64,000 bases of DNA, from positions 1 to 64,000 of the forward strand of contig NZ_JAOCCU010000021.1 in assembly GCF_029840635.1 (NCBI RefSeq), in the 5' to 3' direction. Below the pieces are notes generated by a model, which did not search any database, was not told the DNA's origin, and saw only the letters and a list, made by a program, of their open reading frames with translations. Numbering within the stretch: the stretch's first letter is position 1; every line of letters starts with the position of its first letter. A program made the translations under genes and the position numbers. The DNA is from Mitsuaria sp. GD03876. GTDB taxonomy: Bacteria > Pseudomonadota > Gammaproteobacteria > Burkholderiales > Burkholderiaceae_C. Below, piece after piece: positions 30,019 through 38,200 of this stretch.

Positions 30019-31100
30019 GCGCGTCGACCCTGCCGGCGCTCTCCGTCCTGGCCAGCGGCCTGGTGACCTGCCTCGGCTTCAACGGCCCGGCGAGCCTCGC
30101 GGCCATGCGGGCCGGCGTCCGTCACGTGCGGCTCACCAACCTCTGGGATGCCTCCGCCGGCGAGTACGTGGCGGCGGGCAAGGTCGACCTGCCGCAGTGG
30201 TGGCCCGGCGCCGGCAAGCTGGCCGACCTGGTGGCGCCGGCCATCGGCGAATGTCTCAAGGCCGCGACGGACGCCACGCGGACCGAGGCCAGGCGCATCC
30301 CGCTGTTCCTTGTCTTGCCGCGCCCCGATCGCCCCCATCTCCAGGCGCGGCTGGACGAGCGGCTGCTGGAAGAGATCGGCTTCAAGCTGGGTCTGCCGCT
30401 GCATCCCGACAGTCGCCTGTTCCCGGCGGACCGGGCGGCCACGGTCTCGGCGCTGGTCGCGGCCCGGCAGTGGCTGTCGGACAGTGCCGAGCCGTACTGC
30501 GTGATCGCCGGCGTCGACAGCCTCATCGAACCGAAGCTCGTCGACGAGCTGTTGAGCCGCCGGCGCATTCTCAGCGGGGACAACTCCAACGGCTTCTCGC
30601 CGGGAGAGGCGGCGTCCGCCGTGCTCGTCGGCCGCGAGGGCCACGGTTTCGCCGACGAGCTCCAGATCCTCGGGTGGGGCTCCGGCCACGAGCCCGCGAC
30701 GCCGGATTCGGAGGTGCCCCTGCGCGGCGACGGGCTGATCGAGGCGATCGGACAAGCGCTCCAGGCGAGCGGCCTGTCGATGCAGGAGTCGCATTTCCGC
30801 ATCTCCGACCTGAATGGCGAGCACGATCGCTTCAAGGAGATGACGTTCGCGATGCTGCGCTACGAGCGTCACCCCCGGCCTCTGCTCAACGAGCTGTGGC
30901 ATCCCGTCGAGCACGTCGGTGAAGTGGGCGCGGCGATCGGCCCGCTGCTGCTGGCCGTGGCGCTGCATGCGGGGCAGAGGGACTACGGCGTCGGATCGAC
31001 CGCGTTGTGCACCTTGTCCAACGACGACGGTGCCAGGGCCTGCGTCGTCACGCGCTTTCGCCGACTGGCGGGTCACCTTCCGGCCGGGAGTCCGAGATGA
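30015..31100 (+). CDS. Ketosynthase-like pseudoenzyme of the T6SS effector island
   Basis: 361 aa with a thiolase/beta-ketoacyl-synthase-like fold: VLASGLVTCLGFN at the start, the strand CVIAGVDSLIEP, and the FSPGEAASAVLV motif. The active-site Cys that normally precedes the strand is absent (the matching stretch reads PADRAATVSALVAA), and the HGTGT and NxKSxxGH motifs are not kept (replaced near LNGEHDRFKEM and EHVGEVGAA). It is therefore likely a structural or chaperone paralogue, as in other DUF2169/DUF4150 clusters, not a fatty-acid enzyme. Coupled by ATGA overlaps on both sides. Confidence 0.82.
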   Translation: MSASTLPALSVLASGLVTCLGFNGPASLAAMRAGVRHVRLTNLWDASAGEYVAAGKVDLPQWWPGAGKLADLVAPAIGECLKAATDATRTEARRIPLFLVLPRPDRPHLQARLDERLLEEIGFKLGLPLHPDSRLFPADRAATVSALVAARQWLSDSAEPYCVIAGVDSLIEPKLVDELLSRRRILSGDNSNGFSPGEAASAVLVGREGHGFADELQILGWGSGHEPATPDSEVPLRGDGLIEAIGQALQASGLSMQESHFRISDLNGEHDRFKEMTFAMLRYERHPRPLLNELWHPVEHVGEVGAAIGPLLLAVALHAGQRDYGVGSTALCTLSNDDGARACVVTRFRRLAGHLPAGSPR

Positions 31101-32083
31101 GCAGGAAGGTTTACGCCAACGGCCGCGAGATCTCGGCGAAGAAGGACGACAACAAGGCGATCTGCTCCATGCCGGACGTCTGCCTGTCGCCCCCCGGCCC
31201 GCCGGCCGGTCCGATTCCCATCCCGTATCCCAACACCGCGCAGGCGAGCGACACCGACGGGGGATCCCGCAGCGTGAAGATCGGCGGCGGCGAGGTCGGG
31301 CTGAAGAACGTCTCCACCTACAAGAAGAGCACCGGCGACGAGGCCGCGACGAAGTCGTTCGGCATGAGCGTGATCAGCCACAACATCCAGGGTCCGCTCA
31401 AGCACGCGGCCTGGTCCATGGACGTGCGCATCGAGGGTCAGAACGTGATCCGGCACATGGACATGACCACGCAGAACCACTCCAACCCGGGTTCGGTGCC
31501 TGGCATCGACATCGCGAGCATGGCCGCGCCAGGCGGGGACGCCGAGTGCGTGGAGCTGGAGAAGATGGCGCGGCAGGCGGTCACCGACGATTTCGTCGAC
31601 AAGGAGATCCCCGGCAACGTCGCGCTGGTGAACAGCAAGACTTCCGGGGGAGCGTTCTACAAGGCGGTCCAGCCGGACAATGCGCAGATCATTCACTCCG
31701 GCAAGGCCGCCGGGTACGCCAAGCCGCATGGAGAAGCCAACCACCCCTGCGACGGCAAGGCGCACAACTCCAATTCGCAGGGCAATCGCGATCATTGCGA
31801 ATGCAAGATCCTGCACAAGGCCAGCGGCGAGGGCATGAGCGGTGGCGGATCGATCACCATGCGGATCAACTGGAACACCGACGGCGCCCTGTCGGACAGT
31901 CCGTGCGGCGCCTGCATGGGGTCGTTATGCGATGCGGCAGCCAGCTGCGATGTCGAGATCTACCTGTGCAACGGGCCGCCTGACAATATGAAGAAGCAGA
32001 AGGCCCCTTGCCACACCGTCAACCACAAGGACGGCTCCCAATCCCACAAGTGGCAGTCCAAGCGCTGGACCAAACACAAATGA
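31097..32083 (+). CDS. DUF4150 (PAAR-like) T6SS effector with unassigned C-terminal toxin domain
   Basis: 328 aa. Residues 1-130 are the PAAR-like DUF4150 module (MPDVCLSPPGPPAGPIPIPYPN, GGSRSVKIGGGEVGLKN, SHNIQGPLKHAAWSMDVRIEG) that sharpens or rides the VgrG tip. The C-terminal 120 residues are Cys/His-rich: HCE at 233-235, then a strand-like ITMRINW, PCGAC at 269-273, a helix-like MGSLCDAAAS and a strand-like DVEIYL. This order fits a zinc-dependent deaminase fold (HxE...PCxxC), though a nuclease or other zinc domain is possible. The gene is followed by coupled immunity-like genes, as expected of a toxin. Confidence 0.82.
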   Translation: MSRKVYANGREISAKKDDNKAICSMPDVCLSPPGPPAGPIPIPYPNTAQASDTDGGSRSVKIGGGEVGLKNVSTYKKSTGDEAATKSFGMSVISHNIQGPLKHAAWSMDVRIEGQNVIRHMDMTTQNHSNPGSVPGIDIASMAAPGGDAECVELEKMARQAVTDDFVDKEIPGNVALVNSKTSGGAFYKAVQPDNAQIIHSGKAAGYAKPHGEANHPCDGKAHNSNSQGNRDHCECKILHKASGEGMSGGGSITMRINWNTDGALSDSPCGACMGSLCDAAASCDVEIYLCNGPPDNMKKQKAPCHTVNHKDGSQSHKWQSKRWTKHK

Positions 32084-32802
32084 ATCGTCGACCCCCTCCC
32101 CATATCGCGGAAGCTGGCGTGCCGTTCACGCCGCCGGACTACCCCTGGACGCACCAGACCAGCGAGGAAGTCCTGTTCCACCAGCCTCGCATCGCGCACA
32201 GGATCGGTGAGATGTCGGCCCGCGCGGCGCTGGCGTTCTCCCTCGGCGCGCTGGAATGGACGCTGTGGCGCCTGCACAAGGCGCTGCCCGACGACCGGAC
32301 GTTCCAGTTCCTGGATGCCGCCTGGGCGGGCCTCGTCGACTGGCGCTATCTCGATGCCTTCATCGACTTTCCCTGGGAGGAGACTTTCGACCGCGAGATC
32401 GCCGGGCCGCTCGCCGCGTCGTTCTTCTGCCTCGAGGAGGCCTTCGCGGATGCCCGGGACGACAAGCCCTTCATCCACCATCCGGTCTCGATCTCCGAGG
32501 TGGCGCTTCGCGTCTGCGGCGTGCCGGACGCATTCAAGTCCTGGCGCCGCGTCACCATCGACCGGTTGATCGAGCGGGATCCCAAGGACTACTCGGCCAG
32601 ACTTGGTCACGCACTGCCGCGCGACATCGTCAATCCGACCTATGCCAATTCCGAGCCACGGGACGGCGAAAGGATTGCCGCCTACCTGGCATCGCTGGAC
32701 TGGCAAGCCAATCCGTACCTGGGCAAGCCTGACGAGATGAAGGCCGACGGCTTCGAAGGAGAACCCTATCGCTGGCCCGCGAACGGCTCGCCGACGCCAT
32801 GA
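32080..32802 (+). CDS. Immunity-like protein A (first of three paralogues)
   Basis: 240 aa, soluble, helical, no signal peptide. Shares with its two paralogues the core MSARAALAFSLGALEWTLWRL (here about residues 46-66), the AAWAGLVDWRY segment and the ending NPYLGKPDEMKADGFEGEPYRW. The start overlaps the effector stop (ATGA), the usual arrangement of an immunity gene. Family not recognised. Probably neutralises the DUF4150 effector; shown only by position. Confidence 0.75.
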   Translation: MNRRPPPHIAEAGVPFTPPDYPWTHQTSEEVLFHQPRIAHRIGEMSARAALAFSLGALEWTLWRLHKALPDDRTFQFLDAAWAGLVDWRYLDAFIDFPWEETFDREIAGPLAASFFCLEEAFADARDDKPFIHHPVSISEVALRVCGVPDAFKSWRRVTIDRLIERDPKDYSARLGHALPRDIVNPTYANSEPRDGERIAAYLASLDWQANPYLGKPDEMKADGFEGEPYRWPANGSPTP

Positions 32803-33530
32803 CGCTGCCCATTCCTTCGTACGTCCGGATCGAGGGCATCGGCACGCCGGAGATCCGCTTCCGATGGGATGACTGGAACGTCGAGGCGGTGGACATGCCG
32901 GTCGATGAGGCGCTGCAGGCACGTCTGGCCGCGATGTCGCAACGCGCGGTGGCCGCCTTCACGATCGGGGCCAGCGAGTGGCTGATCCATCGGTTCTCCG
33001 GCCTGGCGAGCGACACCTTGCCGCGCCAGTATCTGGAAGCCGCCTGGGCCCAGCTCTGCGACTTCCACTACTCGACGCACTTCGACGTCGATACCGATCA
33101 ATGGCGGGGACCGGTCCGAGGGCCGATGGGGACCGCGATTCGCCGGGTCAAGTTCGCCTTGCGGCAGGCCGACGTCGAAGGCAACCCGGAGTGGAGCGCC
33201 TGCCGGCTGTCGAAGCTGATCGAGCACGTGCTGCCCGATGCCACGCCCTACCTGGCCTGGCGAGACCGGATCATCGACCGGTTCGTGGCGCTCTATCCGT
33301 TCAAGAAGGGCGATTCGCTGGGAGATCCCGTGCCCTGGCAGTTCGCCGATCCGGCGCATGACGCGCGACTGGACGACGCGGAGGCGCTGCTCGCCGAGTT
33401 CATCCGCGGACTGGAGGGCAGGCAGAACCCGTTCATGAACTCGCCGGAGGTCATGGTGGCGCAGGGCTTCAAGCGGACGCCCTATCGCTTCAGCCTGGCG
33501 GAGGATCGGCAGGCCCGCTGGGAGTGGTAG
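32799..33530 (+). CDS. Immunity-like protein B (second paralogue)
   Basis: 243 aa. Core motif MSQRAVAAFTIGASEWLIHRF, then EAAWAQLCDFHY, and end NPFMNSPEVMVAQGFKRTPYRF, aligned with A and C. Start coupled to A by an ATGA overlap. It is followed, tail to tail after 32 bp, by the DUF6484 gene. Sequence is clearly diverged from A, so it may guard against a different toxin variant or bind another face of the same one. Confidence 0.75.
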   Translation: MTLPIPSYVRIEGIGTPEIRFRWDDWNVEAVDMPVDEALQARLAAMSQRAVAAFTIGASEWLIHRFSGLASDTLPRQYLEAAWAQLCDFHYSTHFDVDTDQWRGPVRGPMGTAIRRVKFALRQADVEGNPEWSACRLSKLIEHVLPDATPYLAWRDRIIDRFVALYPFKKGDSLGDPVPWQFADPAHDARLDDAEALLAEFIRGLEGRQNPFMNSPEVMVAQGFKRTPYRFSLAEDRQARWEW

Positions 33531-33562
33531 GCGCGCCAGCCGCGGAGACGCCGGTCGACGCG

Positions 33563-34042
33563 TCAGTTCAACTGCACCGACCCACCGCGGATGCGGTTCA
33601 CGCCGGTCGAGCGGGTCGAGACGTAGCTGCCTTCAATGAACACTTCGCCGGTCCGGGTCAACGTGATGCTGGCCTTGCCGCAGCGCAGGACCATCTCCTT
33701 CTGCGCGCTGACGACCAGGCGTTGACCATCGGCGTCCACCTGCACCTCATCCGGCCGCTCCCTGAGCGGCCAGGCCTCCTGGCCCCGCAGGACGCCGATC
33801 ACGATGGGCTTGGCAGGATCGCCCCCTTCGAAGGCCAGAAGGACCTTCGTGCCGATGTGGTCGGCGTGCAGGTCGACGACGCTCCGGGCACGCAAGGCCG
33901 ATCCGAGCGGCAGGCTCGGATCGATCACCATGGGCGTGGCGCCTTGATCCGCCAGGGCGACCAGTTCACCCACCTGGACAGCCAGGCCGGAGACCGCCGC
34001 CGCTGGGGTCCAGCCCGTTTCGAAAGGCTCTCTGCCGCTCAT
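33563..34042 (-). CDS. DUF6484 domain protein (VgrG OB-fold-like), inverted in the effector island
   Basis: 159 aa. The central ARSVVDLHADHIGTKVLLAFEGGDPAKPIVIGVLRG is the DUF6484 signature, an OB-like fold related to the gp5/VgrG barrel; the C-terminus repeats short strands (KASITLTRTGEVFIEGSYVSTRS, then GVNRIRGGSVQLN) like VgrG tip repeats. It lies on the minus strand between immunity-like genes B and C. Likely a T6SS spike accessory. Start ATG 34042. Confidence 0.8.
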   Translation of the reverse strand: MSGREPFETGWTPAAAVSGLAVQVGELVALADQGATPMVIDPSLPLGSALRARSVVDLHADHIGTKVLLAFEGGDPAKPIVIGVLRGQEAWPLRERPDEVQVDADGQRLVVSAQKEMVLRCGKASITLTRTGEVFIEGSYVSTRSTGVNRIRGGSVQLN

Positions 34043-34168
34043 ATGCTTGCCTTTGGTAGTACCGGGTCACGGTACTGGCAGCCGCCCGAGGGCAATAGCG
34101 ACCAAAGTCACGCGGCGGTGGCACGCCGGAACGTGTCGCCAACTTCAACCCCTTTCCCTTGGATCACC

Positions 34169-34870
34169 ATGCCCACGCTCACCTCTCCCGCGTACATCCG
34201 GCAATCCGGCGCCGCCGATCAGGCGATCGGTTATGAATGGCGCGGCACGGCCGACTTCAACAAGGAGAACGAGAAGCTCGCCAAGCAACTCGTGACGATG
34301 AGCGCCAGGGCTTGCCTGGCATTCGCGGCCGGCTTGGCCGAATGGGTCGTCTGGCGGCTCGAGGGCCGGAGCGACTTCGGCGCGCCGTTGCAGATGATCG
34401 AGGCGGCCTGGGTCGCGCAGCTCGACGCGCGCTACGTCAAGATCCCCACGGAGTACGAGTTCGCCGAGCGCAGCGGCCCGGTGGACGGTGTCCTGCTGGC
34501 GACGAAGGACCTGCTCGAAAGCGCGCTCCGGTCCTACAACACGCCTTCCGCGAAGAACCTGTTCGGCAAGACCGTCTACCTCTATCAACTGGCGCGGCAT
34601 GTCGTGCCGGACACCAAGCCGTTCGACGTCTGGGTGAAGGCGTCGATCGCGCGCCTGAACGCGATCTATCCGAGGGTCGATACCGACGTCAAGGGCGAGC
34701 CCGTGCCCCGCGAAGCCGTGGACACGACGGCCGAGTTCGGCAAGGAGGCCGCGCCGGAGCAGCTGTCGGCCTTCCTGCGCGGCATCGAGCCAGCCTCGAA
34801 TCGCTACCTGCGCACGCCGGAGGAACTGGTGGCCGCGGGCTTTGCCGGCACGCCTTACCAGCTGGGCTGA
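34169..34870 (+). CDS. Immunity-like protein C (third paralogue)
   Basis: 233 aa. Core motif MSARACLAFAAGLAEWVVWRL, EAAWVAQLDARY, and end NRYLRTPEELVAAGFAGTPYQL align with A and B. ATG 34169 starts after a 126-bp gap from the divergent DUF6484 gene, so this copy needs its own promoter. The upstream in-frame extension to 33524 is antisense to DUF6484 and is rejected. Ends 31 bp from the convergent ligC. Confidence 0.75.
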   Translation: MPTLTSPAYIRQSGAADQAIGYEWRGTADFNKENEKLAKQLVTMSARACLAFAAGLAEWVVWRLEGRSDFGAPLQMIEAAWVAQLDARYVKIPTEYEFAERSGPVDGVLLATKDLLESALRSYNTPSAKNLFGKTVYLYQLARHVVPDTKPFDVWVKASIARLNAIYPRVDTDVKGEPVPREAVDTTAEFGKEAAPEQLSAFLRGIEPASNRYLRTPEELVAAGFAGTPYQLG

Positions 34871-34901
34871 GGCGCGCTGAAACGCCTCGCCGATCGGGCG
34901 A

Positions 34902-35861
34902 TCAACCGCGGCCCAACTGCCTCTCCAACCCCTCCAGCACCCGATAACACGGCAGCACCTGCGCCACGCTCGCGTTGGGCTCGCGGCCCTCGCGGATCGC
35001 CGCGACGAATTCGCGGTCCTGCAGCTCGATGCCGTTCATCGACACGTCCACCTGGCTGACGTCGATCCTCTCGTCCTTGCCGGTCATCAGGTCGTCGTAG
35101 CGCGCGACGTAGGTGCCCGTGTCCCCGATGTAGCGGAAGAAGGTCCCCAGCGGCCCGTCGTTGTTGAACGACAGCGAGAGCGTGCAGATCGCGCCGTTCG
35201 CCGCCTTGAGCTGCAGGCTCATGTCCATCGCGATGCCCAGCTCGGGATGCACCGGCCCCTGCAGCGCGTTGGCCTGCACCACCGGGCTGCCGCATTGGTA
35301 CGCGAACAGGTCCACCGTGTGCGCCGCGTGGTGCCACAGCAGGTGGTCGGTCCAGCTGCGCGGCTCGCCCAGCGCGTTCATGTTGGTCCGCCGGAAGAAA
35401 TAGGTCTGCACATCCATCTGCTGGATACGCAGATCGCCGGCCGCGATGCGCCGGTGCACCCATTGATGGCTCGGGTTGAAGCGCCGCGTGTGGCCGCACA
35501 TCGCCACCAGCCCGGTCTCGCGCTGGCGCCGCGCCACCGCCTCGCCGTCGGCCAGCACGTCGCACAGCGGGATCTCCACCTGCACGTGCTTGCCGGCGTC
35601 CAGGCAGGCCAGCGCCTGGCTCGCGTGGAGCTGCGTCGGCGTGCACAGGATCACCGCGTCGACGTCGTCGTGCCGCAGCGCCTCGTCGAGCTCGGTGCCG
35701 GCGTGCGCGATGCCGTACTTCGCCGCCGTCTCGCGGGTCTTGCCCAGGTCCCGGCTGATCAGCGACACGACCTCGACGCCGTCGATCAGCCGCAGCGCGT
35801 CCAGGTGTTTCTGGCCGAAGGCGCCGGCCCCGGCCAGCGCGATGCGAAGGGGTGCGTTCAT
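34902..35861 (-). CDS. ligC: 4-carboxy-2-hydroxymuconate-6-semialdehyde dehydrogenase
   Basis: 319 aa Gfo/Idh/MocA-fold enzyme that oxidises the protocatechuate ring-cleavage product to 2-pyrone-4,6-dicarboxylate. Rossmann motif GAGAFGQKHLDAL, then TPTQLHASQALACLDAGKHVQVEIPL, and MCGHTRRFNPSHQWVHRRI as in LigC/PmdC. The start overlaps the ligB stop by 4 bp. Last gene of the leftward operon. Confidence 0.92.
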   Translation of the reverse strand: MNAPLRIALAGAGAFGQKHLDALRLIDGVEVVSLISRDLGKTRETAAKYGIAHAGTELDEALRHDDVDAVILCTPTQLHASQALACLDAGKHVQVEIPLCDVLADGEAVARRQRETGLVAMCGHTRRFNPSHQWVHRRIAAGDLRIQQMDVQTYFFRRTNMNALGEPRSWTDHLLWHHAAHTVDLFAYQCGSPVVQANALQGPVHPELGIAMDMSLQLKAANGAICTLSLSFNNDGPLGTFFRYIGDTGTYVARYDDLMTGKDERIDVSQVDVSMNGIELQDREFVAAIREGREPNASVAQVLPCYRVLEGLERQLGRG

Positions 35862-36733
35862 GCGTCCTCGAGGATGAGATGGCCCACCGCCGTGTTGGAC
35901 GCGGGCACGTGATAGAAGCGGTGCGCCACGCGCGGGGCCGGGCCGCCGGCCAGGTCGCCCATCGCGCCGCGCGCGATCAGCCACATGACCAGCTCGATGC
36001 CCTCGGACCCGGCCTCCCGGACGTAGTCCAGGTGCGGCAGCTCGGACAGGCCGCGCGGGTCGGCGATCAGGCGGTCGACGAAGGCGTTGTCCCACTCGCG
36101 GTTGATCAGCCCGGCGCGCGGGCCCTGCAACTGGTGGCTCATGCCGCCGGTGCCCCAGACCTGCACGTTCAGCGGCTGGTCGAAGGACTCGACCGCGCGC
36201 CGGATCGCCTGGCCCAGCTGCAGGCAGCGCCGCCCCGACGGCACCGGGTACTGCACGACGTTGACCGCCAGCGGGATCACCGGCACCGGCCAGGTCGGCG
36301 CGTCGACGGGCTGCTCGCCGAACAGCAGCGACAGCGGCACCGTCAGGCCATGGTCGACCGTCATGCGGTTGATCAGCGTCAGGTCGAAGTCCTGCTGGAT
36401 CACGCTCTGCGCCAGGTGCGCGGCCAGCTCGCCGTGGCCGGTTACCGGCGGCACCGCGCGCGGCCCCCAGCCCTCGTCGGCCGGCTCGTAGCGGTCGGCG
36501 GTGCCCAGCGCGAAGGTCGGGATCATGTCCAGGCTGAAGGCGTTGGCATGGTCGTTGTAGACCAGCACGATCGCGTCGGGCCGGTGCTCGGCCATCCAGC
36601 GCCGCGACGGCGCATAACCGGCGAACAGCGGCGCCCAGTACGGCTCGGCCGTGCGGCCCTGGTCCATCGCCACGCCGATCGCCGGCACGTGGGAGGTGTA
36701 GACGGAAGCGCTGATGCGCGCATGCGTGCTCAT
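35858..36733 (-). CDS. ligB: Protocatechuate 4,5-dioxygenase, beta (catalytic) subunit
   Basis: 291 aa class III extradiol dioxygenase subunit with the Fe(II) ligands: His 15 in YTSHVPAIG, His 62 in YNDHANAFSLD and a late Glu near GSEGIELVMW; catalytic His in a GTGGMSHQL loop. It opens the aromatic ring next to the hydroxyls. ATGA overlaps on both sides tie it to ligA and ligC. Confidence 0.94.
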   Translation of the reverse strand: MSTHARISASVYTSHVPAIGVAMDQGRTAEPYWAPLFAGYAPSRRWMAEHRPDAIVLVYNDHANAFSLDMIPTFALGTADRYEPADEGWGPRAVPPVTGHGELAAHLAQSVIQQDFDLTLINRMTVDHGLTVPLSLLFGEQPVDAPTWPVPVIPLAVNVVQYPVPSGRRCLQLGQAIRRAVESFDQPLNVQVWGTGGMSHQLQGPRAGLINREWDNAFVDRLIADPRGLSELPHLDYVREAGSEGIELVMWLIARGAMGDLAGGPAPRVAHRFYHVPASNTAVGHLILEDA

Positions 36734-37203
36734 CGGCGCGGTCCTTTCGTGTCGTGTCGCGTGTCCTGCCGGGTGTCGCCGGCCGTGGCGCCGGTCGCGT
36801 CCGCGGCCGCCTGCGGCGTCACCGGCGCGCGGCGGGGCGTGCCGTCCGGACGGCGGCCGCCGGCCAGCATCATGTCGCGGTAGTCGCCTTCGCTCATGCC
36901 GGTCATGCCGGCGGCCATCTGCTGGTAGCTGCGCCCGTCGGTCGCGCCGATCTTGGCCAGGAAGTAGATGTTGCCGCCCAGCCGGATGCACTGGTTCAGG
37001 TCGCGTGCCAGCACGGCCTCCTTCTGCGCGGCGGTCATCGGCCATTCGTCGAGGTAGGCGCGCTCGTCGGCCTTGAAGCGCGCGCGGTTCTCCGCCTTCA
37101 TCAGCGACATGCAGAACTGGTTCAGCCAGTACCCCTTGCGCGCCTGGTCGGCATCGAAGATCGTGGTGCCGGGAATGTCCCGGTAGGGCTTGTCGAGCGG
37201 CAT
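36730..37203 (-). CDS. ligA: Protocatechuate 4,5-dioxygenase, alpha subunit
   Basis: 157 aa. IPGTTIFDADQARKGYWLNQFCMSL, RARFKADERAYLDEW and LGGNIYFLAKIGATDGRS are LigA hallmarks. It is about 18 residues longer than Sphingobium LigA because of an Ala/Thr/Asp/Arg tail with a short DTR-type repeat. AGGAG lies 6 nt upstream of ATG 37203. Overlaps ligB by 4 bp. Confidence 0.93.
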   Translation of the reverse strand: MPLDKPYRDIPGTTIFDADQARKGYWLNQFCMSLMKAENRARFKADERAYLDEWPMTAAQKEAVLARDLNQCIRLGGNIYFLAKIGATDGRSYQQMAAGMTGMSEGDYRDMMLAGGRRPDGTPRRAPVTPQAAADATGATAGDTRQDTRHDTKGPRR

Positions 37204-37244
37204 GGGGGTCTCCTGCGGTCTCCTCGGGGTGTCGGTGCCACGCA

Positions 37245-38180
37245 TCAGCGGATGGCCTCCGGCCAGTACAGCCGCATCGGGTTGTCCACCAGCAGGCGCT
37301 GGCGCAGCGCCTCGGTCGGCGCGATGCGCGGGATCACGTCGACCAGCAGCCCGTCGTCGGGCATGTGGTCCTTCAGGTTGGGATGCGGCCAGTCGGTGCC
37401 CCACAGCACGCGGTCCGGGAAATCCTCGACGACGCGCCGCGCGAAGGGGACGACGTCGCGGTAGGGCTCGCGCTCGCCGGCCAGCGCGGGCGGCCCGGCG
37501 ACCGACAGCCGCTCCGGGCAGGTCACCTTGCTCCAGACGAACGGGTGCTCGCGCAGGAAGCGCAGGAACAGCGCGAACTCCGGGCCGTCGACCGGCTTCG
37601 TCACGTCCGGCCGTCCCATGTGGTCGACGACCACCGTGGTTGGCAGCGCGCTGAAGAAGTCCCACAGCTCGGGCAGGTCCGGCGCCTCGAAGTAGAGGAC
37701 GACATGCCAGCCCAGCGCCTTGACGCGATGCGCGATCTCCATCAGCTCGTCGCGCGGCGTGAAGTCGACCAGCCGCTTGACGAAGTTGAAGCGCACGCCG
37801 CGCACGCCGGCCTCGTGCAAGGCCTCGAGCTCCCGGTCCGTCACCGCGCGCCGCACCGTGGCCACGCCACGGGCCCGGCCGCCGGAGGCCCGGCAGGCAT
37901 CGACCATCGCGCGGTTGTCGTCGCCATGGCAGGTCGCCTGGACGATCACGTTGCGGCTGAAGCCCAGCCGGTCGCGCAGCGCGAAGAGCTGGTCCTTGCC
38001 CGCGTCGCAGGGCGTGTACTTGCGCTCGGGCGCGTAGGGGAACTCGGCGCCCGGGCCGAAGACATGGCAGTGCGCGTCGACCGCGCCGTCGGGCAGCTGG
38101 AAGCGGGGCACCGAGGGATCCTGGTACCAGTCGAGCCAGCCCGGCGTCTTGTCGAAACCGCCGGTGGTGGGAAGCGTCAT
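37245..38180 (-). CDS. ligI: 2-pyrone-4,6-dicarboxylate hydrolase
   Basis: 311 aa amidohydrolase-superfamily lactonase that opens the pyrone to 4-oxalomesaconate. AVDAHCHVFGPG carries the HxH pair; VVDHMGRPD and LWGTDWPHPNLKDHMPDD carry further active-site residues, as in LigI. 41 bp before ligA; 20 bp after the DUF1932 gene. Confidence 0.93.
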   Translation of the reverse strand: MTLPTTGGFDKTPGWLDWYQDPSVPRFQLPDGAVDAHCHVFGPGAEFPYAPERKYTPCDAGKDQLFALRDRLGFSRNVIVQATCHGDDNRAMVDACRASGGRARGVATVRRAVTDRELEALHEAGVRGVRFNFVKRLVDFTPRDELMEIAHRVKALGWHVVLYFEAPDLPELWDFFSALPTTVVVDHMGRPDVTKPVDGPEFALFLRFLREHPFVWSKVTCPERLSVAGPPALAGEREPYRDVVPFARRVVEDFPDRVLWGTDWPHPNLKDHMPDDGLLVDVIPRIAPTEALRQRLLVDNPMRLYWPEAIR

Positions 38181-38200
38181 CGCGGGGTCCTTGGTCGAGA

